64,000 nt of DNA, from positions 3,286,001-3,350,000 of the forward strand of contig CP011077.1 of assembly GCA_000963575.1 (NCBI GenBank). The letters are read 5' to 3'. The notes beneath the pieces are model-generated. The model was not told where the DNA came from and ran no database searches. It saw nothing but the letters and a program-made list of their open reading frames with translations. Below are positions 51,016 through 59,429 of this stretch, piece after piece (position 1 is the first letter of the stretch; every line of letters starts with the position of its first letter). The DNA is from Klebsiella michiganensis. GTDB taxonomy: Bacteria; Pseudomonadota; Gammaproteobacteria; Enterobacterales; Enterobacteriaceae. The translations under genes were made by a program, and so were the position numbers.

Positions 51016-52779
51016 ATGGTGACTAACCGTCAGCGCTACCGCGAAAAAGTTTCCCAGATGGTCAGTTGGGGACACTGGTTCGCCCTGTTTAATATCCTGC
51101 TGGCCATGCTGCTGGGTAGCCGCTATCTGTTTATCGCCGACTGGCCAACGACGCTGACAGGGCGGGTTTATTCCTGGCTGAGCGTCGTTGGGCACTTCAG
51201 TTTTTTGGTATTTGCTGCCTATTTACTGCTTATATTTCCGCTGACATTTATCGTCATGTCGCAGCGCCTGCTGCGCTTCATCAGTGCGGCCCTGGCGACG
51301 GCGGGCATGACGCTGCTGCTGATAGACAGCGAAGTTTTCACGCGTTTCCACCTCCACCTGAATCCCACCGTCTGGGAACTGGTGATTAACCCCGACCAGG
51401 GGGAGATGGCCCGCGACTGGCAACTGATGTTTATCAGCGTGCCGGTTATTTTGCTTATTGAGATGCTGTTTGCGACGTGGAGCTGGCAGAAACTGCGCAG
51501 CCTTGGGCGTCGTCGGCAATACGCGCGTCCTTTAGTGATTCTGTTCTTTATCTCCTTCTTTAGCAGCCACCTGATGTACATTTGGGCGGATGCTAACTTC
51601 TATCGCCCCATTACTATGCAGCGGGCGAATCTGCCGCTTTCGTATCCGATGACGGCTCGCCGCTTCCTTGAAAAACACGGCCTGCTGGATGCCCAGGAGT
51701 ATCAGCGTCGGCTGGTTGAGCAAGGCAGCCCGGAAGCGCTGTCGGTTCAGTACCCGCTGAGCAACCTGCAATTCCGTGATATGGGCCTTGGGAATAATGT
51801 CCTGCTCATTACCGTTGACGGGCTGAATGCCGGGAGCGTGAGCAAAGATATGCCGGCACTGAAGGCATTTGCCGCCGACAATATCCGCTTTACTCAGCAC
51901 ATGAGCTCCGGGAACAACACCGACAGCGGCATCTTCGGTCTGTTCTACGGCATCTCCCCTGCCTATATGGACGGCGTGCTTTCAAACCGCACCCCTGCCG
52001 CGCTGATTACCGGTTTAAATCAGCAGGGATATCAGCTTGGCCTGTTCGCATCCGACGGTTTTAACTCGGCAATGTACCGCCAGGCTCTGCTCTCTGATTT
52101 CTCGCTGCGTCCGGCTAAAAACCAAACTGACAGCCAGACGACCACACAGTGGATTAGCTGGCTTGAACAGTACGCTTCTGATGACAATCGTTGGTTCTCG
52201 TGGGTCGCCTTTAACGGCACCAGTATCGACGACAACGGTAACCAACAGGGCTTTGAGCAACGCTATTCCCGCGCAGCCGGTAACGTTGATGAGCAGATTA
52301 AACGCGTACTGGATGCGCTGGAAGCTGCTGGCAAACTGAAAAACACAGTCGTGATTATTACCGCAGGCCACGGTATTCCGCTCGGCGATCAGCGGGACTC
52401 TTTTGCCTGGTCACGCGCACGCATTCAGGTTCCGCTGGTGATCCACTGGCCGGGAACGCCGGCGCAGACCATCACCAAGCTCACCGATCATCAGGATGTG
52501 ATGACTACCCTGATGCAGCGCCTGTTGCACGTTAAAACGGCGGCCAATGAGTATTCCCAGGGCGAAGATTTGTTTGCCGCGACGCGTCGTAATAATTGGG
52601 TAATTGGCGCAGACAATCAGACTCTGGCCGTGACAACGCCCGAGATGACGCTGGTGCTCAATAACAATGGCCACTATCGGATGTACGATCTGCAGGGCAA
52701 ACGGATCAATGAAACTAAGCCGCAGCTTGATTTGCTGCTGCAGGTTCTGACCGACGAGAAGCGCTTTATCGCTAACTAA
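51016..52779 (+). CDS. yejM: YejM (PbgA/LapC), inner-membrane regulator of LPS synthesis
   Basis: Essential inner-membrane protein that senses LPS and, through LapB, controls FtsH proteolysis of LpxC. 587 residues (E. coli 586). Five N-terminal membrane spans in the first 190 residues (WGHWFALFNILLAMLLGSRYLF; HFSFLVFAAYLLLIFPLTFIV), then a periplasmic sulfatase-like domain: VLLITVDGLNAGS near 257, HMSSGNNTDSGIFGLFYGISPAYMDG and VVIITAGHGIPLGDQ near 445. Catalytic residues of true sulfatases are mostly absent. Upstream of proL. Confidence 0.96.
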   Translation: MVTNRQRYREKVSQMVSWGHWFALFNILLAMLLGSRYLFIADWPTTLTGRVYSWLSVVGHFSFLVFAAYLLLIFPLTFIVMSQRLLRFISAALATAGMTLLLIDSEVFTRFHLHLNPTVWELVINPDQGEMARDWQLMFISVPVILLIEMLFATWSWQKLRSLGRRRQYARPLVILFFISFFSSHLMYIWADANFYRPITMQRANLPLSYPMTARRFLEKHGLLDAQEYQRRLVEQGSPEALSVQYPLSNLQFRDMGLGNNVLLITVDGLNAGSVSKDMPALKAFAADNIRFTQHMSSGNNTDSGIFGLFYGISPAYMDGVLSNRTPAALITGLNQQGYQLGLFASDGFNSAMYRQALLSDFSLRPAKNQTDSQTTTQWISWLEQYASDDNRWFSWVAFNGTSIDDNGNQQGFEQRYSRAAGNVDEQIKRVLDALEAAGKLKNTVVIITAGHGIPLGDQRDSFAWSRARIQVPLVIHWPGTPAQTITKLTDHQDVMTTLMQRLLHVKTAANEYSQGEDLFAATRRNNWVIGADNQTLAVTTPEMTLVLNNNGHYRMYDLQGKRINETKPQLDLLLQVLTDEKRFIAN

Positions 52780-52814
52780 TTGTTTATTTATAAGACAGTT
52801 AGCCTCAGGTTTCC

Positions 52815-52842
52815 TTGCAATCAACGCGGAAAAATGTACTAT
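52815..52842 (+). promoter_or_regulatory. Promoter of tRNA-Pro
   Basis: TTGCAA (52815-52820) and TACTAT (52837-52842) with 16 bp between, then a C-rich discriminator before the tRNA. Confidence 0.65.
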
Positions 52843-52855
52843 TATTCTCCTGCGT

Positions 52856-52932
52856 CGGCACGTAGCGCAGCCTGGTAGCGCACCGTCATGGGGTGTCGGG
52901 GGTCGGAGGTTCAAATCCTCTCGTGCCGACCA
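52856..52932 (+). tRNA. proL: tRNA-Pro (anticodon GGG), proL
   Basis: 77 nt starting CGGCACGTAGCGCAGCC and ending ...CGTGCCGACCA. The acceptor stem CGGCACG/CGTGCCG is perfect; the D-loop AGCCTGGTA, anticodon loop ATGGGGT with anticodon GGG and T-arm GGAGGTTCAAATCCTCT are all intact, with encoded CCA. Reads CCC and CCU codons. It lies between yejM and mgtE; in E. coli K-12 it is in the same place after yejM. tRNA genes are common integration sites, but no integrase is adjacent. Confidence 0.98.
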
Positions 52933-52942
52933 AATAAACATG

Positions 52943-52973
52943 AAAAACCAGCCTCTTACGGCTGGTTTTTTTA
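52943..52973 (+). terminator. Terminator of tRNA-Pro
   Basis: AAAAACCAGCC-TCTTAC-GGCTGGTTTTTTTAC. It is nearly identical to the hairpin at 54525-54556 on the other side of mgtE. Confidence 0.9.
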
Positions 52974-53037
52974 CGCCTGAATTTTGCCAGGAGAGTCTAA
53001 AGTAAAGCCGCCGGAGTTGGCGGCTTTGTGCGGAGCC

Positions 53038-54465
53038 TTACAACAGGAACAGCGTAGCCAGCCCCAGGAAGATAAAGAATCCGCCGGTATCCGTTATCGC
53101 CGTGATCATCACGCTTGAACCAACGGCAGGATCTTTGCCCAGCTTGGTCATGGTCATCGGAATCACCACGCCCATCAGCGCCGCGACCAGAAGATTCAGA
53201 ATCATCGCCAGCGTCATTACGCCGCCCATCGCCGCGTCGTTATACAACAGCCAGGTGATCCCTCCCATCACACCGCCCCAGACCAGCCCGTTGATCAACG
53301 CCACACCAAGCTCACGCAGCATCAGGAAGGATATGTTACCCGCCTGAATATGCTGCAGCGCCAGCGCACGGACAATCATCGTGATCGTCTGGTTACCGGT
53401 GTTACCGCCAATGCCCGCCACGATGGGCATCAGCGATGCCAGAGCCACCAGTTGAGAAATAGTATGTTCAAATAATCCAATAACGCGCGAGGCCACGAAA
53501 GCCGTACAGAGGTTAATGGCAAGCCAGGCCCAGCGGGTACGTACGGCTTTGCTGACTGGCGCGAATACGTCCTCTTCAGTACTCAGGCCCCCCATACGAC
53601 GCAGATCGTTATCGGTTTCCTCGTACACCACATCGACAATTTCATCGACGGTTAAGCGCCCCATCAGCTTACCGGTACTGTCAATCACAGCGGCGCTGAT
53701 CAAGTCATCACGTTCAAAGGTACGCGCCGCTTGTTCGTCATGATCTTCCGGCGCAAAGCAGGTGGGGTTGTCGTCCATCACCTTCAGCACCGGCGTCTGC
53801 GGGGAATGCAGTAGAATCGCCGTGAGATCCAGCTCGCCCAGCAGCGTTTTATCCCGGCTGGTGACAAACAGTTTATCGGTGTTCTGCGGCACTTTGCCGC
53901 GAATACGAAGATAACGCTGCACAACGGCAAGAGTGACGACCGGGCGCACGGTGATCACTTCAAAATCCATGATCGCACCAACGCTGTGCTTGTCATAATG
54001 CAGGATCTGGCGAACTTGCGTCCGCTCATTCTGCGGCAGCGTCGCCAGCAGGCGCCCTACCAGGTCTCGGGGCAGGTACTGTGCCAGGTAGATCTGATCG
54101 TCAATATCCAGCGGGCGCAGCGCGTTGAGCAGCGCTTTGTCGCTCATATCCTCAATCAGGTCATCCCAGACAGTCTCTGAAGCCTCAACCAGCACGCTAC
54201 CGCGTCGGTCTTCGGTGACGAGGCTCCATAGCGCCAAACGCTCTTCCGTTGGCAAGGCTTCCAGGACATCGGCGAGATCCGGCGCGGGCAGTCGCCCAAC
54301 CAGCGTCACTATCTCGGCGATATCCTGCTCGGCGCTTTGCGTTTCCGCGAAAGGCTCTTTGGCCAGAATACCGCTGGCGACGGCTTTGTTGGTCAACAGA
54401 ATCTGCAGGATGCGTGCCCGATCCTGGTCACGCTCTTTGGTGCTGTACTTCTGAATGGCGGTCAT
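53038..54465 (-). CDS. mgtE: Magnesium transporter MgtE
   Basis: Mg2+ channel/transporter gated by intracellular Mg2+. 475 residues. N-terminal superhelical domain (about 30-150, DLADVLEALPTEERLALWSLV), two CBS domains (about 160-285; VGAIMDFEVITVRPVVTLAV and RDDLISAAVIDSTGKLMGRLTVDEIVDVVYEETDNDLRRMGG), and a five-span pore from about 310 (TRWAWLAINLCTAFVASRVIG; PIVAGIGGNTGNQTITMIVRALAL; DPAVGSSVMITAITDTGGFFIFLG with the pore Asp). No Mg2+ riboswitch is visible in the 112 bp upstream. E. coli K-12 has no mgtE; here it sits between proL and yojI. Confidence 0.95.
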   Translation of the reverse strand: MTAIQKYSTKERDQDRARILQILLTNKAVASGILAKEPFAETQSAEQDIAEIVTLVGRLPAPDLADVLEALPTEERLALWSLVTEDRRGSVLVEASETVWDDLIEDMSDKALLNALRPLDIDDQIYLAQYLPRDLVGRLLATLPQNERTQVRQILHYDKHSVGAIMDFEVITVRPVVTLAVVQRYLRIRGKVPQNTDKLFVTSRDKTLLGELDLTAILLHSPQTPVLKVMDDNPTCFAPEDHDEQAARTFERDDLISAAVIDSTGKLMGRLTVDEIVDVVYEETDNDLRRMGGLSTEEDVFAPVSKAVRTRWAWLAINLCTAFVASRVIGLFEHTISQLVALASLMPIVAGIGGNTGNQTITMIVRALALQHIQAGNISFLMLRELGVALINGLVWGGVMGGITWLLYNDAAMGGVMTLAMILNLLVAALMGVVIPMTMTKLGKDPAVGSSVMITAITDTGGFFIFLGLATLFLL

Positions 54466-54524
54466 AAATAAGCAGTTCCCTGGAAATGACGAGTTAGTTT
54501 ATAGCCTGACGGGATGAAGAAAAC

Positions 54525-54556
54525 AAAAAACCAGCCTTAATTGGCTGGTTTTTTTA
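54525..54556. terminator. Terminator hairpin after yojI (bidirectional)
   Basis: AACCAGCC (54529-54536) pairs with GGCTGGTT (54543-54550), with A and T runs on both sides. It serves yojI on the minus strand. The hairpin nearly duplicates the proL terminator. Confidence 0.88.
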
Positions 54557-54577
54557 CTTTGTTTAGGCGGCACTGAC

Positions 54578-56224
54578 TTAATGACCCGTTCGTGCCACAG
54601 CATCGCGCGAGGCTTGCACCCGCTCATCGCCGGTCAACTCGCTAAGCTTGCCTTGTCGCATTTCCAAAAGCCGGTCAGCGTGAATAAAGTAGTGGTCGTC
54701 GTGGCTGATGGCAAATACCGTCTTCCCCATTTGCTGCATTAACGGCAGCAACACCTGGTAGAACTCGCGGCGGAAATGAGGGTCCTGGTCTGCGGCCCAT
54801 TCGTCCAGCAGAATGATATCGCGCTCTTCCGCTATCGCCAGCAACAGGGCTACGCGCTTGCGCTGCCCCTTCGAAAGCTTGAGGTTGAGAATGGTACCGT
54901 TGTCCAGCTCCAGCTTACTGCTCATTTTCAGACGATCGAGCCAGCTATTGATCAGCTCAGGATTAGCCGGTTTGCCCTGTGGCCCTAACAGACGATCGAA
55001 CAGCCAGACATCGGTGAACACCGCGGAAAACAGCTTGCGATAGTCATCCTGCACCTGCGTCTCTATGCGTTGACCATCAAGATAAATCGCCCCGCTGACG
55101 GGCTGATACAGCCCCGTCAGCAGCATGGCCAGAGTGGATTTTCCGCTGCCGTTACCGCCAATCAGAAACAGCAGCTCCCCGCGCTTGATAGTGAGGTTCA
55201 GCGGGCCAACGCTGAAGATATTATCCCCGTACTGAAACACCACGTCGCGCATTTCAAGCTGCTGCCAGTTTCCCGCAGCCGTCGAACGGGGAAATGCGGC
55301 TTCGTAAGGGGCAAGCTGAAACTTGTTCAGTTTATTGAAGGCAACCTGGGCGCTTAACAACGTCGGTAACGCCCCCACGGCGGAAAGGAGCGGCGTGCGC
55401 AGGAATAGCAGCGTTAAAGAAAACGTTGCCGCCACGTTGGTATCCGACCAGCCCAGGCTGTTGGCCATATAGAACACCAGGCCAATCGCGCCCAGCATCA
55501 TGATGTTTGACCAGTTTACGGCGCTGAGGTGATAAGTATCTGCGCGGATAATATTGTTTCGATAGTCGGCGGCGTGAGGCGTGTAGGTGTCTTCGTAAAT
55601 TCGCTCCGCACGTTCGCGGTTCAGGGCAAGTTCCTTGCGCCCTTCGATAACGGTTTGATAATCGTGGTAGAGCTTGTCTTCGATTTCACGAAGCTGGGCC
55701 ATATGCTTGTATACCCGCGCCACCAGCAGATAACCGCCCACAATGGTGATCACCAGCCATACTGTGGTCACGCCCAGCATTTTGGGCGACAGCCAGGCGA
55801 GATAAGCCGCAGAGCCAATAGCCAGAATAATCCCCTGCACTAGCTCCGGCAGACGCACGAAGGCAATCGTAATATTGCGCACGTCGCTGGTTAAGCCGGC
55901 CAGCAGTGCCGAGCTCCCCAACTGCTCTACTCGCTCAACGTCGGTGTCCATCAGGCGTTTGATAAACTCGCTGCGCAGGCGAAAAACAAAATGGTGCCCG
56001 AGAGTGGTAAGTGCCAACTGTGAGCCAAGCGTCACCGCCATCAATAACAGGAGCAACCCCAGAAACTCTGGCAAAACCGCCAGGGTAAGGTCGGGGGTTT
56101 CAATCAGACGCTGGTTAATGAACGCGATCAGGCCGATGCCCAGCGCCGCACTTGCCAGGCTTAACGCCATGACCATAAGAAAAGGCCAGCGGTACTGGCG
56201 ATAAACCACACGAAGTAGCTCCAT
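54578..56224 (-). CDS. yojI: YojI, ABC exporter (microcin J25 efflux)
   Basis: Fused membrane and ATPase protein that exports microcin J25 with TolC. 548 residues (E. coli 547). Six membrane spans in the first ~320 residues (WPFLMVMALSLASAALGIGLIAFINQRLI), then the ATPase: Walker A GGNGSGKSTLA near 357, signature LSKGQRKRVALLLAI near 452 (SKG in place of SGG, as in SyrD/YojI types), Walker B IILLDEWAADQDP near 475 and switch ISHDDHY. Downstream of ada-alkB on the same strand after 83 bp. Confidence 0.95.
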   Translation of the reverse strand: MELLRVVYRQYRWPFLMVMALSLASAALGIGLIAFINQRLIETPDLTLAVLPEFLGLLLLLMAVTLGSQLALTTLGHHFVFRLRSEFIKRLMDTDVERVEQLGSSALLAGLTSDVRNITIAFVRLPELVQGIILAIGSAAYLAWLSPKMLGVTTVWLVITIVGGYLLVARVYKHMAQLREIEDKLYHDYQTVIEGRKELALNRERAERIYEDTYTPHAADYRNNIIRADTYHLSAVNWSNIMMLGAIGLVFYMANSLGWSDTNVAATFSLTLLFLRTPLLSAVGALPTLLSAQVAFNKLNKFQLAPYEAAFPRSTAAGNWQQLEMRDVVFQYGDNIFSVGPLNLTIKRGELLFLIGGNGSGKSTLAMLLTGLYQPVSGAIYLDGQRIETQVQDDYRKLFSAVFTDVWLFDRLLGPQGKPANPELINSWLDRLKMSSKLELDNGTILNLKLSKGQRKRVALLLAIAEERDIILLDEWAADQDPHFRREFYQVLLPLMQQMGKTVFAISHDDHYFIHADRLLEMRQGKLSELTGDERVQASRDAVARTGH

Positions 56225-56307
56225 TATTCCCTACCTGCAAAATAAAACAGCGAGCAGTTTAAACGGCTCGCCGCCCACATCAAGAATAATTCTTATTTTT
56301 ATTTACC

Positions 56308-56949
56308 TTACGAGGCACGGCGAAAGGTCAGGTTGTAGCGGAATTGATCGGTGAGAGGATGGAAACCGGGTTTGAGAGGCAGAATGCCGTGATAAAAAAG
56401 CCGTGACGCGCCCCCCCATACCACAACGTCACCATGCTCCAGCATGACCCGCAGTAAGGGATCTCCGCGCTGCAGGCCGCCAAACTGAAAAATTGCCGGT
56501 AAACCCAGCGAGACAGAAACAATGGGCTGGTGCAGATTCGGCTCATCCTTATCCTGGTGCAGAGAGAGCTTTGTGCCTGCGGCGTAGCGGTTGATCAGGC
56601 AGGCGTCAGGTTCAAAATCCTGGTAACCCGCCGCCATTGAGGCCCGATGACAAATGGACTGAAATACCTCAGGAATCAGCGGCCAGCGCTGCCCGGTCAG
56701 CGGATCCTGAGGCGAGTAGAGGTAACCATGCTGGTTGGTGCTCCAGCCTAACGCCCCGCAGTTGGTCATTGCCACCGACATGGTGTGCCCGCCGGGCGTC
56801 ACCATATGGCGGAAAGGCGCCTGCTGAGAAACCTGCAGAACACCTGCCATCAGCGCGGCGGCCTCCTCCCGCGCAAAGCGCCGCAGGATAGTCGCCCCGG
56901 CAGCAAGCGGCTCCTCCCATGGGGCGTCATCAGCAAACAAATCCAGCAT
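56308..56949 (-). CDS. alkB: DNA oxidative demethylase AlkB
   Basis: Fe(II)/2-oxoglutarate dioxygenase that repairs 1-methyladenine and 3-methylcytosine. 213 residues (E. coli 216). Iron ligands in SLHQDKDE (His and Asp near 131-133) and FYHGILPL (His near 186); the 2OG-binding Arg residues are in RYNLTFRR near 205. Substrate loop NCGALGWSTNQHGYLYSP. Start overlaps the ada stop by one base (TAATG), as in the E. coli ada-alkB operon. Confidence 0.96.
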   Translation of the reverse strand: MLDLFADDAPWEEPLAAGATILRRFAREEAAALMAGVLQVSQQAPFRHMVTPGGHTMSVAMTNCGALGWSTNQHGYLYSPQDPLTGQRWPLIPEVFQSICHRASMAAGYQDFEPDACLINRYAAGTKLSLHQDKDEPNLHQPIVSVSLGLPAIFQFGGLQRGDPLLRVMLEHGDVVVWGGASRLFYHGILPLKPGFHPLTDQFRYNLTFRRAS

Positions 56950-58022
56950 TATTCTTCCAGCCTTCTCGTTTCATTTTCCAGCAGCTGACGCTTACGCTCT
57001 ACGCCCCAGCGATAGCCGGACAGTCCCCCATCGCTGCGGATCACCCGGTGACAGGGAATAGCGACCGCAAGCGTGTTGGCCGCGCAGGCACCGGCCACGG
57101 CACGCACGGCGGCGGGCTTGCCGATACGTGCTGCCAGTTCGCTATAGCTAACAGTAGACCCAGGCGGAACGGCTCGTAACGCCTGCCACACCTGTTGCTG
57201 AAATGCCGTCCCGCGAATATCCAGCGGCAGCGCAAATTCTGCCGAGGGCGCTTCGATAAAGCTAATCACCAGCGCCACGCGCGAGGCAAAGGCCTCATCT
57301 CCCGGCGTAAGATGTGAAGAGGGAAACTCAGTTTCCAGCTCCCCAATGAGGGTTTCGGCGTTCTCACCCAATAAAATCGCGCAAATACCGCGCTCGCTTT
57401 CCGCCACCAAAAACTCACCTAGCTGGCAGGTACCGACCACAAATTGCACATGAGCCCGAGCCCCACCTTTACGGTACTGGCTTGCCGTCATGCCCAAAGC
57501 CGCATCGGCCTGGTGGTAATACGCGCTCCCTGACTGAAAACCCGCATCTAAAATGGCGTTTGTTACCCCTTTCCCCTGCGAGAGCCCCTGACGCAACCGG
57601 CGGGCGCGGTGCGCTTTTTGCCATTCGTTTGGCGTCAGGCCCGTCACACTTTTAAAGAGTCGATGGAAGTGAAAGCTGCTCATGGCAACCCGCCCGGCTA
57701 GTTCATCGAGTGTGAGGGGGGTCTCACTGGCTTCAATAATCCGGCAAGCCTCTTCAATGCGCGCCACTCGCTGAAGCTCGGGGGCAAGCTTGTCCGGCTG
57801 GCAACGCTTGCAGGAGCGAAACCCCGCCGCAAGCGCCTCTTCAGGCGTGCCGTAGAAGGCCGTATTTTCACGTAGCGGGCGGCGGGCGCTGCAGGAGGGC
57901 CGGCAGAAAATACCGGTTGTTTTGACGGCAAACACGAATTGCCCGTCAGCCTGTGCATCGCGCTGCTCCACCGCCTGCCAGCGCTGCTGCTCTGTGATAT
58001 ACCCGTTAGTCTGTTTCATCAT
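56949..58022 (-). CDS. ada: Adaptive response regulator/methyltransferase Ada
   Basis: Bifunctional protein: removes methyl groups from O6-methylguanine and methylphosphotriesters, and when methylated activates ada-alkB. About 357 residues (E. coli 354). N-terminal zinc site with methyl-acceptor Cys in TTGIFCRPSCSARRPLREN and RSCKRCQPDK; AraC-type HTH in the middle (ELAGRVAMSSFHFHRLFKSVTGLTPNEW); C-terminal methyltransferase with acceptor Cys in AIPCHRVIRSDGGLSGYRWG. Several starts are close together (GTG 58025, ATG 58022, ATG 58019); GAGG 5 bp before 58022 favours that one. An Ada box lies upstream. Confidence 0.96.
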   Translation of the reverse strand: MMKQTNGYITEQQRWQAVEQRDAQADGQFVFAVKTTGIFCRPSCSARRPLRENTAFYGTPEEALAAGFRSCKRCQPDKLAPELQRVARIEEACRIIEASETPLTLDELAGRVAMSSFHFHRLFKSVTGLTPNEWQKAHRARRLRQGLSQGKGVTNAILDAGFQSGSAYYHQADAALGMTASQYRKGGARAHVQFVVGTCQLGEFLVAESERGICAILLGENAETLIGELETEFPSSHLTPGDEAFASRVALVISFIEAPSAEFALPLDIRGTAFQQQVWQALRAVPPGSTVSYSELAARIGKPAAVRAVAGACAANTLAVAIPCHRVIRSDGGLSGYRWGVERKRQLLENETRRLEE

Positions 58023-58088
58023 CACAACCTCATGCTTAACTTAACGATACCATCATGGCAGCCGGGGCAGGATGAAAAACTCGGGTTC

Positions 58089-58101
58089 TTGCTTTTTAAT
58101 T
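58089..58101 (-). promoter_or_regulatory. Ada box upstream of ada
   Basis: Minus-strand AATTAAAAAGCAA matches AAT-N6-GCAA exactly. It overlaps the last codons of apbE and lies about 70 bp before the ada start, the position where methylated Ada would activate the ada promoter. Confidence 0.8.
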
Positions 58102-59142
58102 TTTTTCGTCAAGCAGGAAGGTTTTGAACTGCGGCGACATCCAGCTTCGGAAGCCGTCCCCTTCTTTGCTGATAAGGTAAACGGCCAGGCCTTCTTTCTC
58201 AGCAACCTGTTTGGCCTTTTCTTCCCCCAGAACCATCAGCCCGGTGTCCCAGCCATCTGCTTCCATCGCCGTGGGCGCGATAACGGTGGCGGAAACTAAC
58301 TTGTGCTCGATAGGCCGCCCGGTCTGCGGGTTAATAATGTGGGAAATACGCTTGCCGTCCAGCTCGTAATAGTTGCGGTAACTGCCTGAAGTGCTGATGC
58401 CGTGGCCGTTGACATCAACCATCGCCTGCACGGCATTTTCGCGGTCGGTGGGTTTCTGAATAGCCACGCGCCAGGCTTTCCCCGCCGGATTAGTGCCGCG
58501 AGTGGTAACAGCCCCACCGACAGAAACGAGATAGCGGCTAATGCCATTTTGCTCCATCAGGCGCGCGAGATGATCGGCGGCGTAACCTTCACCGATCGTG
58601 GACAAGTCAACATACAACCCGGGCAGATCCTTTTGTAACCACTGCTTGCCGGCAGCATTGACCACCTTGAGGTGCTGCAAGCCGGTTAAGGCTTTTGCCG
58701 CATCGATTTGCGCCTGATTGGGCGTGTGCAGCGGCTGTTTATCTGGCCCGAAGCCCCACAGGTTGACCAACGGCCCGACAGTAATATCCATCGCCCCGTT
58801 GGTTTTCGCGCCAATGCGCAGTGACATAGTGACAATATCACTCATCGCCTCACTCACCGGATACGGCTCAGTACTGGTGGACTGGTTAAACAGGGAAAGC
58901 GCCGAGTCTTTTTTCCAGGTCGACATCAGTCGATCGTCGGCATCGAGCTGGTTCTGAATTTTTTTCTGCAAAGAGGCTTTCTGCGCATCATCGACATCAG
59001 CCAGGCTCACGCGCCAGTAAGTCCCCATGGTTTTACCTTCGAGCACCAGGGCCTTTGTGGCGTCAGGTTGTGCGTTATCACAAGCTGACAGAGCAAAAAG
59101 AGCTACGGCGAGCCAGCCGTGACGAATAATGCGTGAATCCAT
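58096..59142 (-). CDS. apbE: FAD:protein FMN transferase ApbE
   Basis: Periplasmic lipoprotein that attaches FMN to target flavoproteins such as RnfG and NqrC-type subunits. 348 residues (E. coli 351). Lipobox LFALSACDN (Cys21). Landmarks: LEGKTMGTYWRVSL near 34, DLSTIGEGYAADHLARLM near 180, GGAVTTRGTNPAGKAWRVAIQKP, SGSYRNYYELDGKRISHIINPQTGRPI with the FAD site, and ATVIAPTAMEADGWDTGLMVLG near 295. Upstream of ada on the same strand; the ada control site overlaps its end. Confidence 0.96.
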   Translation of the reverse strand: MDSRIIRHGWLAVALFALSACDNAQPDATKALVLEGKTMGTYWRVSLADVDDAQKASLQKKIQNQLDADDRLMSTWKKDSALSLFNQSTSTEPYPVSEAMSDIVTMSLRIGAKTNGAMDITVGPLVNLWGFGPDKQPLHTPNQAQIDAAKALTGLQHLKVVNAAGKQWLQKDLPGLYVDLSTIGEGYAADHLARLMEQNGISRYLVSVGGAVTTRGTNPAGKAWRVAIQKPTDRENAVQAMVDVNGHGISTSGSYRNYYELDGKRISHIINPQTGRPIEHKLVSATVIAPTAMEADGWDTGLMVLGEEKAKQVAEKEGLAVYLISKEGDGFRSWMSPQFKTFLLDEKN

Positions 59143-59230
59143 GGTGTCATTCTCCAGTTTTGGGAGACTCAGGGTACAGCAAATACGTCATGAAGGGGCG
59201 GTCAGCGGCGGGTCATTGAGGTTTGAGACA

Positions 59231-59254
59231 TAAAAAAGCGCCCTGCGGCGCCTT
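59231..59254 (-). terminator. Second hairpin terminator downstream of ompC
   Basis: GCGCC-CTGC-GGCGC stem (59238-59251); on the minus strand six T follow. It starts the copy B repeat unit and backs up the main ompC terminator at 59388. Confidence 0.75.
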
Positions 59255-59385
59255 TAGTGGTTGCTGACAAAGAGGGAAAAGCGTGGTTTTTCTCTCTGTG
59301 TGGTTATCAGCTGAAAATCAATGAATTGATTTTCCCGTTTTTTAACGGGCAATTGGGTATTTTTCTGTCACCAGATAGCCTGAGA
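59234..59385 (+). repeat. Multi-hairpin dispersed repeat, copy B (between apbE and ompC)
   Basis: Same design and clear base identity with 31908-32075: GC hairpin, TTGCTG, AGAGGGAAAA-gcgtgg-TTTTTCTCTCT (59271-59297), TTATCAGC, perfect GAAAATCAA/TTGATTTTC (59313-59321, 59326-59334), then CCCGTT/AACGGG (59334-59349). The similarity extends to a shared CTGAG near the end. Non-coding. The first hairpin also acts as a terminator for ompC. Confidence 0.65.
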
Positions 59386-59387
59386 TA

Positions 59388-59416
59388 GAAAAAAGGCGCC
59401 TTGCGGCGCCTTTATC
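59388..59416 (-). terminator. Rho-independent terminator of ompC
   Basis: GGCGCC-TTGC-GGCGCC stem (around 59395-59410); on the minus strand a T6 run follows. It lies about 15 bp after the ompC stop. Confidence 0.88.
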
Positions 59417-59429
59417 TGCTTTAACAGAA

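Noticed and set aside
52856..52932. Genomic island integrated at the proline tRNA
   Set aside because: No integrase, no duplicated tRNA 3' end and only one accessory gene next to it.
54466..54577. Possible Mg2+ riboswitch before mgtE
   Set aside because: Only 112 bp, mostly the yojI terminator and a promoter; too short for an M-box and no matching motif.
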